DNA of 64,000 nucleotides, taken from contig NC_088303.1 of NCBI RefSeq assembly GCF_032854445.1, positions 25,211,265-25,275,264 on the forward strand. Reading direction: 5' to 3'. The notes under the pieces were generated by a model that saw only the letters and a list, made by a program, of their open reading frames with translations, was not told the origin of the DNA and made no database searches. The position numbers and the translations under genes are program-made. Of this stretch, positions 1 through 9,991 are shown one piece after another (position 1 is the first letter of the stretch; each line of letters starts with the position of its first letter). Source of the stretch: Liolophura sinensis. Lineage: Eukaryota > Mollusca > Polyplacophora > Chitonida > Chitonidae.

Positions 1-165
1 GGAGTTCTAGTCCAACTCCTGTTGGCTTCCTCTCCAGTCAAATGCGAGAAAGTCTATCAGTAACTTGCAGATGTTCGTGGTTTTTCACCAGGCTCTGCCA
101 GGTTGCTCCCACATTATCCCACCACAGTGCTGGCCACTGTTGTGTACGTGAAGCCCCAGTCAGGT
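1..165 (+). repeat. SINE relic, left-truncated by window edge
   Basis: Starts inside the B-box region (gttctagtcc) and continues through the body (ttggcttcctctccagtc, gcagatgttcgtggttttt) to a diverged catntaatgctgg equivalent. Old, no intact tail. Confidence 0.7.
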
Positions 166-291
166 CGAATAGGTAACATCCTAGGGTTAAACAACTAAAT
201 CAGACTTATCCAGGTACTAAACTTCCTATACCATAACACATGATTTGGATGAAAGTTGATCTGTAAGTTGCGATCGTGTTTGGTTTTGCAG

Positions 292-404
292 TCAGAAAGT
301 GTTGGGGCGACGTGCGGTGGAGGTGAGGATATGTGCATGTCCTGGCAGAGATAGAAAGGCGGACGAGAAGGCAGTGCTCCCTGCCAAACCTTCCCCAAAG
401 AAAG
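292..404 (+). CDS. p53-family exon: end of DNA-binding domain
   Basis: Acceptor ttttgcag ends at 291 and donor g|gtattt starts at 405. Reads [20 protein letters not shown], then a Lys-rich linker. Contains the fifth conserved box of the p53 DNA-binding domain, with the major-groove DNA-contact arginines and cysteines intact. Phase 1 at the 3' end matches the next exon. Confidence 0.95.
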
Positions 405-3400
405 GTATTTGACTTAAATTCAAAATTAAATGTTTTTCTTCATTAGTTTTGTGTTCAGCTTTCACTGTAGGCTCATTGTGTATTGTAGGGGTTGGGCAAA
501 ATGAATGAATCTAAGGTGGTTTCCACTGCTCAGCAACAGCTCAAATTAAGACAAATATTAAGTACTGTCTGCTATAACACTAGTTTATCAGCACTCTTTG
601 TGTTTATGATAACACCCACATTGGTGATCTAAAGTTTCTTTCAAATCTAGTCACGTATTCATTTTAAACCCAAAATGCTTCATGTTCAAAGTGAAGCGGT
701 ATAGATTGTTGTATGATTTTCATCTGAAATTGAGATAAATTTGTCATTGAAGATAGGGTTTTCTCATTGCTTATGTACTGACATTATGATATTATGATTA
801 TCTTTGTTTTACTTGTCAGCATTATCGAAAATGACAGTTGGCACAGAAATTACAACTATTGGAGCCAAAAAAAGGAAGTTGAATGATGAGGATACCTACA
901 CTTTAACCGTGAGTTATTCCCCTTTAGTGTACATCAATTTAAGGATGTTTGAGATTTGAGAAGTATGTATTTTGGAAAGATTGTTGAAGTGTAAATTTGA
1001 AGAAAGAAATGTTTTATTGTTTTGTTTTTGTTTTTTTGACACTGTTTTCTTTCCATTCTTTGGTAATGTGGCATCACTTCTTAATATTGTGTTCCAACAG
1101 GTCAGAGGGAAGGAGAACTATGAAATTTTGTGCCGACTTCGAGACTCGTTGGAGTTATCTTCATTGGTTCCTCAAGCCCAAGTTGAACAGTATCGACAGA
1201 AACAGGTTGAACTGCAAAAAACGTAAGTTAAATGATCATTATATGTATAAATCCATGGGGTTGATATATGTATATCAAATTTCAAGAACAAGATAGGCAA
1301 AGAACTTTTCTTTAGCTGAAATATGAAGAAATCTGTTGCAGAAGTGACTGTGTGACTGATATAGTTGCACTATTCTCCCTTTCTCTTTATCTCGACTACC
1401 AAGACTACCAGCTGTGTCAACCCCCAAATGTTTTCATGCTTCTGTGTTCATAATTTGGTAGTATATCAACCCTTCTTTTGTCACTTAGTGTTAGCCTGGT
1501 ATTGCACTCGCAGGAATACTGTCCGTATCATTTCGTTATTTATTTAGTAGAGAAGGGAGTTAATTATACTGAAGTATTTTTCTCCCACTGGATTACTATA
1601 GAGTGACATGAAATAGTCTATTTGTTATGAGTACTACTGGAGTAGTAATATTACCATACACTGTTAAACAAAATCTTTAAATGTTATCCCAGAGCAATTG
1701 GCATTTTACGAAATAAGGGTGAAAGTGAAAAACTTCAGGAAATTCTAATCCCATTTTTCTAAAAATGCTAGTTTGTTATGATAGAGGTACATGTGAAGCA
1801 TGGCACCTTATCATCATAGATGCCAGAAGTTATGCCAAATACCATATGCACTTTCCATTGGGTTTGTTTTGGTGGTTGTCGCTGAGCTTTATTGCACAGC
1901 AGAACTTGTCCTCACATGACTGTTTGCTGGTAGTCGTTGCAAAACCGTTACAAACATCCTATCCCATAATCTCACAGTAGTCTGCACCTTATATCTTCGC
2001 GCTTTCTGTTATCCTTGCCCTCTTGCCAGTGTGATGCATCATGGGAACTGTTGCCAACCTGCCACCAGCCACCTGAATACGATACGGCCAATGGAAATGG
2101 ATGTAGCAAAACTTTTTGGGGGTGATGTTTTAACCGTGCTGATTGGCTGAATCGTTTCAGGTGGCTGACAGCAATGATGGCAGAGGAAACTGACAAGTCA
2201 CCACTCGAGAAGAAGAAAAAGCTCCCACCAAAGCCAACAAAAGTGGCGTACAGAATGAAGGGAAAGTAAACAGCCAGTGTGCCATCCCTCAATCGCCTAC
2301 ATTTCCTCTCTCGTATCAAAATTTCATCAGATCCCATGACACATTGCTGTTACTTGCTGGCATGGACTCGTAATAGGAACTGAAAGTGCTGTTAAGTTTG
2401 TATGGTGACAGTTTTTGGTACGCTCATGGTAGATGTGGTTATTTGTCATTGTTCCACATTTTTACCTCCCTCCATAGTTCGAGTGTTAGCAGTTGGTTTT
2501 GAAGTTTTTCATGATAGTTGTCGTGCTTGTTTTGACTTTACAGCAGGGATGACATTGTTAATTGTAACTTTTTACAGGTGTGTAGAAGCAATCTCAAGTG
2601 ATCCCACAAAAAAGATTATCATCCAAGGAGCTAATTTGCATAACTGCCTTCATTATCCAAATGAGTGGTAGCTTTGATAATCATCTGTTAAAACCACATG
2701 TGTGGTTGTAAGATGTTTAAGAAGTAGAAAAGTGAATTCTATATGCATTTCTATACACAATAGTGCATGCATTAAGTGGACAAATTTTGTAATTGCAATG
2801 TTTTAATTTTTTGTTAAGTTGTCCACACTTTTACTCGAAAAAAAAAAACTAATATATGGTTTTCATTTTTTTTTTTAATAAAATCGCTTTTAAACTGCCA
2901 GATTTTTTACTGGCATCACAAGCCAATTTTTATGATGATCATTTTAAGACTTGCATACATATGCATATTATTAGATGCTCAGTGTTCAAAAGATTTCATG
3001 AAAAAGTTATTGAGGAGATAAGTCGTAGGTATATTCGTTACCTAATGATGGATACATTCTGATGAATGCAAACTGTTCCAAGTTTATAACATCTATATTC
3101 ATAAAATTCCAAAACGTTACAACAAAACTGGTGCAGCATTCATTTTCTGTGTAATTTATATATAGTTAGTAGAAATGGTTATTATGTGTTTAGACACCTG
3201 CAAGAGAACATTTGCTGGTCAAGGTATGACTTGTTTTAGTTTGTTTTTTGTGTTGTTTTTTTTTTAAATATTGTTATAATAGGCAAGTCTTATATAACCT
3301 TATTTACACTCAGTTAGGTGTAAATGTTACACCTGAAGAAGCCGTCCATTCCACTTCTTATACAATTTGTACATTGTTGCTTTTGTTATATATCTATTTA

Positions 3401-6400
3401 CAATTTTGTAGATATTTGTATTTATATCTTGTTGTAAGAATTTCTTGTGAAAAAGGCAGATTTATTTTGATAACATGATGGTCAGTGCTTAAGGTGTAAG
3501 ATTTCGATCCTACCATATTTGCGCTTGTAACTGGCGCATTTGTGTAACTGGCACACATACAGTAGTACGAATAAGATTTATTCCAGAATAACCTTTGTGA
3601 CCTTTGACTAATTTGGGAGATTGGACTCTCAGACGGCCCAGCTGGATATCACTCAAAAGGATAAGCCCCAGGATGTGTCCCACTTGCTCCCCTGTGGTCA
3701 CGGGAAGAAATAGTGCCCACAGATGTGTCGTTCCATCGGCCACTGGTCTCGTCCAGTGGCCGAGCCTGACGTGGGTGGAGCCCGTGGCATATTTGGTAAC
3801 GCCTTAACTCACATTTCCGGAATATTGGGACATCACTTAGTGTCTTACGGTAGCCACTGCAGGTGCTACCATTGGCACTTCGATCAGTGAATGGAACGCG
3901 CCCCGAGAAAAAAATGATAAACCCGACATCCTGTGGACCCATCAGTGAATAGTTTCCTTTGACAAAGGCTACCTGTTATCCTTGATAACAGCTAGTGCTG
4001 TCTTCATTCTGTTTAGCTAAGGCATGGTCTGTCATGAACACATAGTTCTAAAAGCCACGTTGGTTTTACTTTACTTTTGCTGTCATTTCCGCTGGACATT
4101 AAGAGCTTTGTAAAAAGTGCACCAGTTACAGTACACGTGCAAATAAGGTACATTTCATCTGCCATAGCTGCCTGAAGATGCAGTCAGATTATCTGCAGTT
4201 GGAAACTGTGCAGTAGTGTCAAGTTTTGCATTGTTTACATTTGTTACTCACGTATCATTGCATGTAATAAACCAAAATCTGTCACAGTTTTATCTCTCTC
4301 TCTGTTGTGCTTTACTCTATCTCTTTGAACCCCTTTTTACTTGGACATATTAAAGGAAGGCCAGAAATAAGTGCCAGTAAGGATAACTAAGAGAGAGAAC
4401 AGAACTAAGTAAGTAATAATAATGGTAAAGAGGAGGAAAATCAAGATGAAAGTGATAGTAATAGTAGCTAAGACGAAGATTAGGACTAAAGTGATAGTAA
4501 TGGTAACTAAGACGAAGACTGGAGTTAAGTGATAGTAGTGGTAACTAAGACGAAGACTGGAATTAAGTGACTGTAATGATAAACTAAGTGGAATACCTCA
4601 GTTAAGTGATAGTAATGGTAACTAAGAAGAACACTGGAGTTAAATAAGTGATACCAGTAATGATGATTAATGGAAGACCAGAACTAAATGAGTAATTGTA
4701 ATGTTGACGAAAGGAATTCAGTTGCAAAGTAGGTGATAGTTGTGGTAATGTGAGGGAGTACAGGAAATAATGGTAGTGTAATTCATAATTCTTCAGCCTT
4801 TTCACATGTTTGCAACTTGATTGTTCAAGCATATTGTGAAAGTATTATTCTCTGGTGACTGATAAAATTATAACTTTGTTGAAGCCCTGAAACTAGCCAA
4901 TCCAACCAATGTAGTGTTGTCTCCAAAATAAAATTACAAATGTGCGTAAATTACTCCAAAAGCTGTTCTTTGATATGCGAAATGGTTGAATTTGGGTGAA
5001 TGAAAGACATACAGGACTAAATGACAGGAATGGTAACTAAGGGGGAGGCAAAAAAAAAAAGTAATGGTAACTAAAAGTAGTTTTGTACATCTGTTGAGAA
5101 GGAATATTGCGACCAAATTCCTTGCAAGACTCAAAGAACTGCGAATCATAGCTGTGACAGACTAAAGAAATCTTTTGTTAGACAGTACATATAATTCACT
5201 TGGAGCTTGTGTTAATGAGGAGTACTCGGCAGACAGAGCAGGATTATGTTCACTAAACCATATATAATATTTTGTTGTTTAACCGTAACGGCAAGTCTGG
5301 TGCTGTGTTTATCTTGAACTACAGTTTAATGTAGTGCCTACAGTAATCTGCAAGAGCTATTCCATACCTGTTGTATGGCTTTAACAATTTCAAAAAATTG
5401 TAAAAACATATACATTGACATTGAAAGAACTTTTGCTGATATGACAAATGGTAGAATAAGATTACATTGCATTTGATGTAATAAAATGTCTTGAACATTT
5501 TCTTAGGGTTATTATGGTTAGGTGTTATTACAAATGAGTACTGACATCTGAATAGCCAAGGGACAGTTGTACCTGTCTCGGGTATAGGATTGCAACATTT
5601 GTCACAGTTGATACTCAGAAGAAATAGGCTGCATATGTTTATTCACATGATGACAGAATGGATATTTATAGATCTGTTTTGACCCTGTGAAAAGTTGTAT
5701 TGTCACAGCAGTGAAGTCGTGTTAGTAAGTGATAAACTGCTTAAACAGAGATACACATCAGTTCATAAGTCTGAAACGGTACACATTCCATACATGCCCT
5801 GAGCCGGAAAGTATGTGCCTGAACATAAGTGTGCAAAGTATACACATTTGTCTGTGCCTGAGAAATACACTAATGTGCATAAGCCTGAGAAGTACACTGA
5901 TTCATGCGTTGATTGAAGAAATACCCACATTTTCATAGGCCTGAAAGTATACATATTTGCCTGGGCCTGGGAAATACACCACTTGAGCATAAGCCTGAAA
6001 AGCTTATATGCTTGAGCCTGTACACAGACATACGCCTAAAATGCACTTACGTACACAGTCCTGAGATACCCATGAATGTTCAAAAAAGCCCAAGAAGTTA
6101 ACAAATAAGCATAAGCCTGAAGATTACACACATTTGCCTGAGCGTGAGAAATGCATGTGTGTAGCCTGAAAATTACCTGTTCGCAAACCTGAAAGTATGC
6201 ACATCTGCATAGGCCTGAGACATGCAAATGTGTGCAGAAGGCTTGTAAAGTACATACACATACTTACATGTACATGTACATCTATGTCTGAGAAGTACAG
6301 GCATTGGCATGACAAATAGAGACAACTTGTGTACTGGCTTGAGAAATAGAGATAGGGTTGAGAAATAAATGTGTGCAGAGGTTGTGAGGTACACAACTGC

Positions 6401-9400
6401 ACAAGCCTGAGAAATACATGTTCATGTGCGCACACGTGCACTTTAAGAAAAATACTGTAATTCATGTAGGTAGAACGTCGCATAACTCGGGTGCATCATA
6501 CCCATTCTTGCCTGATATCATAATCCTGAGTGGGTTACACAGATTATCTAGCCGAGATCACCTAGAGGAATGGATTAAGGGTTAATCGCCTTTTGTGTGA
6601 TGTTTATTGTGTAACTGGATGTCACCGAACCTTGTTTTATACCTCATCATTTCCCTTGAATGCTGTGTGAATTCTTGAGATTTGACTCAATACAAGGTTC
6701 ACTTGTATCAGGTTACACAATAAACACTAAGATGAATATGTAAAGTGTATTCTAAATTGCCAAAATGGAGAAACTTGGTATATTTCATCCTCCATAGGCC
6801 ATGAAATTCAGACCAGTTATTGGCAAGAATTGGCCACTGCAGTTGACGTAGATATTTCAAAGCTGCATGTATATGACGTCATATTTTTGAGTGACATAGG
6901 AATGTAAAAATTGACTGCATGAATAATGATGTCATAACGCTGAGCTCAGAATGCTCTGCATGAGTAATGATGTCATAACGTTGAGCTCAGAATGCTCTGC
7001 ACGAGTAATGATGTCATAACGTTGAGCTCAGAATGCTCTGCACGAGTAATGATGTCATAATGCTGAGCTCAGAATGCTCTGCACGAGTAATGATGTCATA
7101 ACGCTGAGCTCAGAATGTAACGTTATGAAAGAACAGTTCTTTTTCAACATCACACCATCTAAGTGTGAATACCAAACAAAAATGTAATAACGAAAGTGAT
7201 ACCCATGAACTACATGAAATAGCACTTTTATTACTGAAGTAAATTTTGATATTTCATCTTTATGTAAATAATGAAAGCAAATCTATGAATTAGGATTAAC
7301 AAGTTCAAGGTCACTGGCTGCTTCTAAGCTGCAGTGCTTGTAAACTAACTCTTTGCTTTACAAGCACAACTATGCAGTAATGGTGACACATTATTACAGA
7401 AAAGAAAAAACAAGATTACATGGCCAACTTCCCCGCCGGTATGGCTGGACTTTTCCAAACTGTCCATCAAGAGCACTCATTTGACCAATCATAAACAGTA
7501 TTATTTCAAATAGGTCGATTAGATTGTCCCGCACATTGATCAGAACTGTTTGATCTTTTTATAACGTCAAGTCACATTTGCTTTCAATGTCACATTTGTT
7601 TTCAGTGTCCACATTTGTTTACATTGTCGCATTTGTTTTCAGTGTCACATTTGCTTTCAATGTCGCATTTGTTTTCAGTGTCACATTTGCCTTCGGTGAG
7701 AGACTAATATAAAGTAAGATTATGACAAGTGGTGGTGGGTCATCATGTATGTGGGATCCAGCCTTTGTAGCTGACATCACATCTAAGATATGGCTTGATT
7801 TTTTTGTGCATGTATGTAGTTGACTTAGGCATACATATATATTATAGCTGATGTCTTCTCATAGGTGTTTTATGAATAGCAGGCAGATAACATTGGTTTG
7901 ATATGATTTGTGATAAATGGGTGGATGTCTGTTCTGCGGTGTCACAAGACACCAGGTATTAACCAGTGTCATGTTTTGTCACACTTGTACATGATATCAC
8001 ATGTAGAGTGGATAGATTGCACAATGTAGCTGATATCACATGTCACGTGGGATAGATTACATGGTAGCTGATATCACATGTAGAGTGGATATACATGGTA
8101 GCTGATATCACTTTTTATATTTTGTGATTTTATATGATACATCCTTGTGCCAGGCACAAGGTGGCAGTTGTCTCAGTTATTCCCTTTTCTGTTTACAGAG
8201 TGCCTCCAGCTAAATTAGTTTCTATCCAGAGCAGCGGGAACGGCTCGGTAGAGTCGCGCCAGAGTAGTCTCCCCTTCACCACGGGCAACCAGGTTGTCAG
8301 CTCAGCAACACTGACGCCTCCAGACCAGACTCCGAACAACAGCGATGTCAAAGTTATTGTCAACACTCTGAATCCACCTGTTGACACCACCATTGCAAAG
8401 TAAATCATTTTCTTCTTGTGCGATATTAAAACGCAGATACCCTCCCACCTTTGCAGGTTTTGAAGTGAAGTTACCAGCCCCATTGTCCTGTTCAAATTAC
8501 CAATCTGGTTACTTGTTATTAATTAAGCTGTATGTTAACTTATTCTCTGTAGATTTGTTGGCCTAGTTGCGGAGCATAGCCCATGTACACAGAAGAAATA
8601 GAAATAGTTCTAGTCAAAATAGAAATGTTGGTAACTAGTCTGTCATACCATACTTGAAGATATCTCTAGTTTGCTTCACCTGTGACCCTTCAAATCACAT
8701 ACATGTATTCTTGGGTCAGTCTGAAGACTTATCATTTAACATGAGACTTTTGTATTTTCTTTCAGATGGTTGACCAATCTTGGCCTGTCAGCTTACATTG
8801 ACAATTTCCATCAGGCTGGCTTGTACAACCTTTTCCAGTTGGATCAGTTTCAGCTTGAGGTAACATAGATATTTTCACTAATTTCCATTTATTTAACTAC
8901 TGTAATTCTTCAACCTTTTCGCCTCCCTCGGCAACCAATATTTTGAAACTTTCTGAGAGAACTATGGGGTGCAGACAACTAATTTGCACAGTTTTGTGAT
9001 GCTTTCATCTTTCATGACAAACAAATCATTTAGCATCATTTTGATACTAATTATATCTTAAATTCCACTGTAAAAACTGCAGTACTGCTTGAAAAGGTTG
9101 AAGATTTATAGCATTTTTGTATGATGCCATGTTTGGAAGCTAATAATGGCGAATAATAAATGTACTTAAAATTTGAACAAACATGTTGAACATTATTATA
9201 ATTATGGTAGCTTTTTCTCTGTTTAGCCCAGCCAGTTTGGTCATGTGATGGTCCTTCATCACACAACAGGTTATAAGAAAGAAGCGTTGACCAGTAAACT
9301 TGACCAGAGTCACGCAATTGAAATGCTTTTATCTTTGGCATAAAGCATAATAAAATAAATGAAGAAATGCATCAGTTGTTTTGCCAGGGGATGTAACTCT

Positions 9401-9695
9401 GGCCTTTTTGCTGTTGTAGGATTTGTCTAAGATGAAAATCGGAACAGCTCATCGAAATAAGATTTGGAAAGAGTTGTTGGATTTCCGCCGCACAGCAGAC
9501 ATTGTCAACAGCCAATCACAGGCCATGGATAGGACATCCAGTTCTACATCCACTATCAGCCTGAACTCGCAGTCGAGTACTTACTGCCCGGGATACTTTG
9601 AGGTCACTCGATACACCTTCAAACACACCGTGTCATTAACAAAGGAGGATCACGATTACTGCCTGGGCAAGAAACGCCGATCTTCAGACCGTTGA
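292..9695 (+). CDS. p53/p63/p73-family transcription factor, 3' part (7 exons)
   Basis: Sequence-specific nuclear transcription factor of the p53 family, p63/p73-like because it carries a SAM domain. Exons read by phase: 292-404, 820-908, 1101-1222, 2161-2265 (probable cassette), 8199-8399, 8766-8859 and 9420-9695, about 332 residues. The first visible exon ends the DNA-binding domain and keeps the family signature [10 protein letters not shown], matching human p53 R273, C275, C277, R280 and R282. Next come a basic stretch (KKRK) typical of the nuclear localisation signal, the tetramerisation domain ([18 protein letters not shown]), a Ser/Thr/Pro-rich linker, a SAM domain, and a tail with [10 protein letters not shown] resembling the p63/p73 inhibitory peptide. 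The N-terminal transactivation region and most of the DNA-binding domain lie upstream of the window, so start and promoter are unknown. In molluscs one gene is reported to make both p53-like and p63/73-like isoforms. Family assignment is very secure; exon 2161-2265 is the least certain part. Confidence 0.93.
820..908 (+). CDS. p53-family exon: linker and nuclear localisation signal
   Basis: Acceptor ttgtcag, donor gtgagt. Ends in [16 protein letters not shown]: a basic KKRK cluster, then the acidic lead-in to the tetramerisation domain, in the same order as in p63/p73. Phase 0 at the 3' end. Confidence 0.92.
1101..1222 (+). CDS. p53-family exon: tetramerisation domain
   Basis: Acceptor gttccaacag, donor ac|gtaagt. 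Codes for the beta-strand and helix of the oligomerisation domain ([19 protein letters not shown]) followed by a p63/p73-type second helix region ([14 protein letters not shown]). If the intron is retained, the reading frame hits TAA at the donor itself, ending a SAM-less protein right after the tetramerisation domain. Confidence 0.95.
2161..2265 (+). CDS. Probable p53-family cassette exon, Lys/Pro-rich
   Basis: Acceptor aatcgtttcag ends at 2160 and donor aa|gtaaac starts at 2266. The 105-nt segment joins in frame to the exon ending at 1222 and to the exon starting at 8199, adding 35 codons that can be included or skipped without a frameshift. The peptide is basic ([20 protein letters not shown]). 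It could instead be a chance ORF or an alternative first exon, since tandem ATGs lie at 2174 and 2177. Phase agreement on both sides favours a true exon. Confidence 0.55.
3490..3960. other. G+C-richer island with open frames on both strands
   Basis: Stands out from the AT-rich intron and has overlapping open frames of 67-97 codons on both strands, without a recognisable domain. Most likely an unclassified dispersed repeat inserted in the p53-family intron. Confidence 0.35.
4380..5080 (+). repeat. Degenerate tandem repeat, about 35-40 bp
   Basis: Units around gtgatagtaatggtaactaa and gacgaagactggagttaag; clear from 4380 to 4760 and again near 5025-5080, interrupted by a MITE family B piece. 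Confidence 0.8.
4786..4945 (+). mobile_element. MITE family B, copy 1 (partial)
   Basis: aattcttcagccttttcaca then ttcaagcatattgtgaaag; matches the left part of the family B copy at 45970 read in reverse. Confidence 0.6.
5735..6460 (+). repeat. Degenerate tandem repeat, about 28-32 bp
   Basis: Variants of aagcctgagaaatacac and catttgcctgagcctg; ORFs on both strands here are repeat-driven. Confidence 0.8.
6874..6881. promoter_or_regulatory. Perfect CRE palindrome
   Basis: tgacgtca, the consensus CREB/ATF site, 36 bp before the repeat array containing five tgatgtca variants. Regulatory role is inference. Confidence 0.4.
6917..7117 (+). repeat. 41-bp tandem repeat with CRE-like site, 5 copies
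   Basis: Copies start at 6917, 6958, 6999, 7040 and 7081. Each holds gtaatgatgtcataacg and gagctcagaatg. Confidence 0.95.
7567..7698 (+). repeat. 18-20-bp tandem repeat
   Basis: Units tgtcacatttgctttcaa or tgtcgcatttgttttcag, about seven copies. Confidence 0.9.
7985..8112 (+). repeat. Tandem repeat with gatatcacatg, about 40 bp
   Basis: Units gtagctgatatcacatgtag then agtggata; four copies ending about 85 bp before the exon at 8199. Confidence 0.85.
8199..8399 (+). CDS. p53-family exon: Ser/Thr/Pro-rich linker before SAM
   Basis: Acceptor tctgtttacag, donor aa|gtaaat. G+C-richer than the surrounding intron. Encodes a low-complexity Ser/Thr/Asn/Pro linker ending in NPPVDTTIA, directly before the SAM domain. 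Phase 2 on both sides. Confidence 0.9.
8766..8859 (+). CDS. p53-family exon: SAM domain, first half
   Basis: Acceptor ctttcag, donor gag|gtaaca. Reads [20 protein letters not shown], then [13 protein letters not shown], the first helices of a sterile alpha motif. SAM is diagnostic for the long p63/p73-type isoforms and absent from vertebrate p53. Confidence 0.95.
8900..9111 (+). mobile_element. MITE family B, copy 2
   Basis: Inverted ends ctgtaattcttcaacctttt and gaaaaggttgaagatttata, preceded by TA. Lies between the two SAM exons of the p53-family gene. Confidence 0.65.
9420..9695 (+). CDS. p53-family terminal exon: SAM second half and C-terminal tail
   Basis: Acceptor ctgttgtag; stop TGA at 9693-9695. 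The first 24 codons complete the SAM domain ([20 protein letters not shown]). The rest is Ser/Thr-rich and ends in [15 protein letters not shown] plus a basic terminus (GKKRRSSDR). The [10 protein letters not shown] stretch lines up by eye with the p63/p73 transactivation-inhibitory segment. Confidence 0.95.
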   Translation, partial: DLSKMKIGTAHRNKIWKELLDFRRTADIVNSQSQAMDRTSSSTSTISLNSQSSTYCPGYFEVTRYTFKHTVSLTKEDHDYCLGKKRRSSDR

Positions 9696-9985
9696 TCATT
9701 ATGACCCCTGATCATTATGACCCCAGTGTGCAAAACCATGAATGTTTGGCCAATGAAACATCCATTTTTGTTGCAATATTTTGGACTGAAAGAGCCATTA
9801 ATGAGCAGCATTCATCCATCTTGAATGTCTCCTGTATGAGAGTTGTCATAGTAATTTTTCCATAACTGTGTTGTGGTTGAATGAAATCATTTTTATAGGG
9901 GCCTAGCCAGCATGAAATCACCTTCTTTACCAACTTCCTGTGAGAAATAACCTTTAGGTTGCACGACTTATGCATTCTTTGTCTT

Positions 9986-9991
9986 AATAAA
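9986..9991 (+). terminator. Candidate poly(A) signal of the p53-family gene
   Basis: AATAAA about 290 bases after the stop codon, the first canonical hexamer in the 3' UTR. Cleavage site not determined. Confidence 0.5.

Noticed and set aside
195-398. Minus-strand ORF of 67 codons
   Set aside because: Antisense shadow of the p53-family exon at 292-404.
1972-2337. Minus-strand ORF of 121 codons
   Set aside because: No domain; opposite the plus-strand cassette exon; ORF length is unremarkable for this much sequence.
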